Source: Deltaproteobacteria bacterium
Lineage (GTDB): Bacteria > Desulfobacterota > BSN033 > UBA1163
Direction of reading: 5' to 3'
Length of the DNA: 6,318 bases
NCBI GenBank assembly: GCA_016875255.1
Contig: VGRU01000209.1
Coordinates: 1-6,318, forward strand
Shown in pieces: positions 5,928-6,318 of the stretch (within the stretch, counting starts at the first letter, position 1; each line of letters opens with the position of its first letter). The position numbers and the translations under genes are program-made. The notes under the pieces were generated by a model, which worked only from the letters and a program-made list of their open reading frames with translations, was not told the DNA's origin and did no database searches.

Positions 5928-6318
5928 GCCATACCCTCTCCTTCCGGATAGACGAGAAAACTTTCAGGAGGAAAATAGAGGAGAATATCATCACCTTGCT
6001 TGAACCCCCTCTGCTCGAATACTTTCTCGATCACATCGGAAATCACTTCCTCCCCATCCATATTGACGACCAATCGAACAGCCGCCCCCAGGAAGGTGAC
6101 GACATCGATCCTCCCGGGAATCAGGTTGGAGAGAACCAGATGAGGTGTCGGCTCTCCGGGCCTGAAGACCTCGATCTTTTCCGGTCGAATGGCAAGAACC
6201 ACCTTTTCCCGGTAAGAGGATCCTGCTTGAGCAACCGTAAATTCCCACTGTTCGGTCTTTACACGATCATCCGTCCGCAAGCCCTTAAAAAAATTGGATG
6301 TCCCCACAAAATCCGCTA
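5924..6318 (-). CDS. ABC transporter ATP-binding protein, C-terminal TOBE part (cut by window edge)
   Basis: The ATPase energises the permease encoded directly downstream. Only the last 130 residues are visible. The frame stays open to the right edge (ADF-VGTSNFF), and VADFxGxxNFF is the usual junction after the nucleotide-binding domain. The GTG at 6305-6307 is therefore an internal valine codon and not a start. Walker A, Walker B and the ABC signature lie outside the window. What is seen is a TOBE_2-type domain: the LAIRPEKIEVF stretch, then IDVVTFLGAAVRLVV, then the final strand ILLYFPPESFLVY. This domain is typical of ATPases in the spermidine/Fe(III)/2-aminoethylphosphonate group (PotA/FbpC-like). 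The stop TGA overlaps the permease ATG. A binding-protein gene probably lies further right, but that is not visible. Confidence 0.88.
   Translation of the reverse strand, partial: ADFVGTSNFFKGLRTDDRVKTEQWEFTVAQAGSSYREKVVLAIRPEKIEVFRPGEPTPHLVLSNLIPGRIDVVTFLGAAVRLVVNMDGEEVISDVIEKVFEQRGFKQGDDILLYFPPESFLVYPEGEGMA

Noticed and set aside
6305..6307. GTG as start codon of a 127-residue protein
   Set aside because: The frame stays open to the window edge with ADF before VGTSNFF, the usual internal junction of these ATPases; it is a truncated gene, not a small protein.
1..6318. CRISPR array, tRNA, rRNA, insertion sequence or phage system
   Set aside because: I found no regularly spaced repeats, cloverleaf or rRNA sequence, transposase or integrase gene in any frame.

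Overview
The window carries six protein-coding genes, all on the minus strand, so it reads right to left. It has moderate GC, purine-rich Shine-Dalgarno sites, tight gene packing within operons and palindromic repeats between operons. Together with the gene content this suggests an anaerobic Gram-negative bacterium of the Desulfobacterota (deltaproteobacterial) kind. That placement is an inference of low to moderate confidence, because there is no rRNA or marker gene here.

Right part (6318 to 4161): the C-terminal end of an ABC-transporter ATPase (TOBE domain) overlaps by 4 bp a 588-residue permease that fuses two transmembrane halves. The permease resembles the iron(III) / 2-aminoethylphosphonate importer family. 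The substrate-binding protein is not visible and may lie beyond the right edge. A 240-bp spacer follows, filled with short inverted and direct repeats.

Middle (3919 to 3158): a GntR/HutC-family repressor with a UTRA effector domain, starting at GTG. It is followed by 317 bp without a gene. That stretch holds a 96-bp palindromic repeat, a TTGACA promoter element, an 18-bp imperfect palindrome with a TATAGA core that looks like a GntR operator, and a structured leader of about 130 nt.

Left part (2840 to 1): a three-gene operon of a HisC-like PLP aminotransferase, a transaldolase-family Schiff-base enzyme (4-bp overlap) and alanine dehydrogenase (14-bp gap, cut by the left edge).

How the genes may work together (inference): the ABC system imports a small amino-bearing compound, and the GntR protein senses it or a product and releases the catabolic operon. 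The aminotransferase moves the amino group to pyruvate, the transaldolase-family enzyme cleaves the resulting carbonyl compound, and alanine dehydrogenase turns alanine back into pyruvate and ammonium. Aminotransferase plus alanine dehydrogenase is the known logic of taurine deamination. The transaldolase-family enzyme appears to carry Gln where transaldolases have a catalytic Glu, which is the state found in fructose-6-phosphate aldolase. The substrate cannot be named from the sequence, and I do not recognise the whole set as a described pathway.
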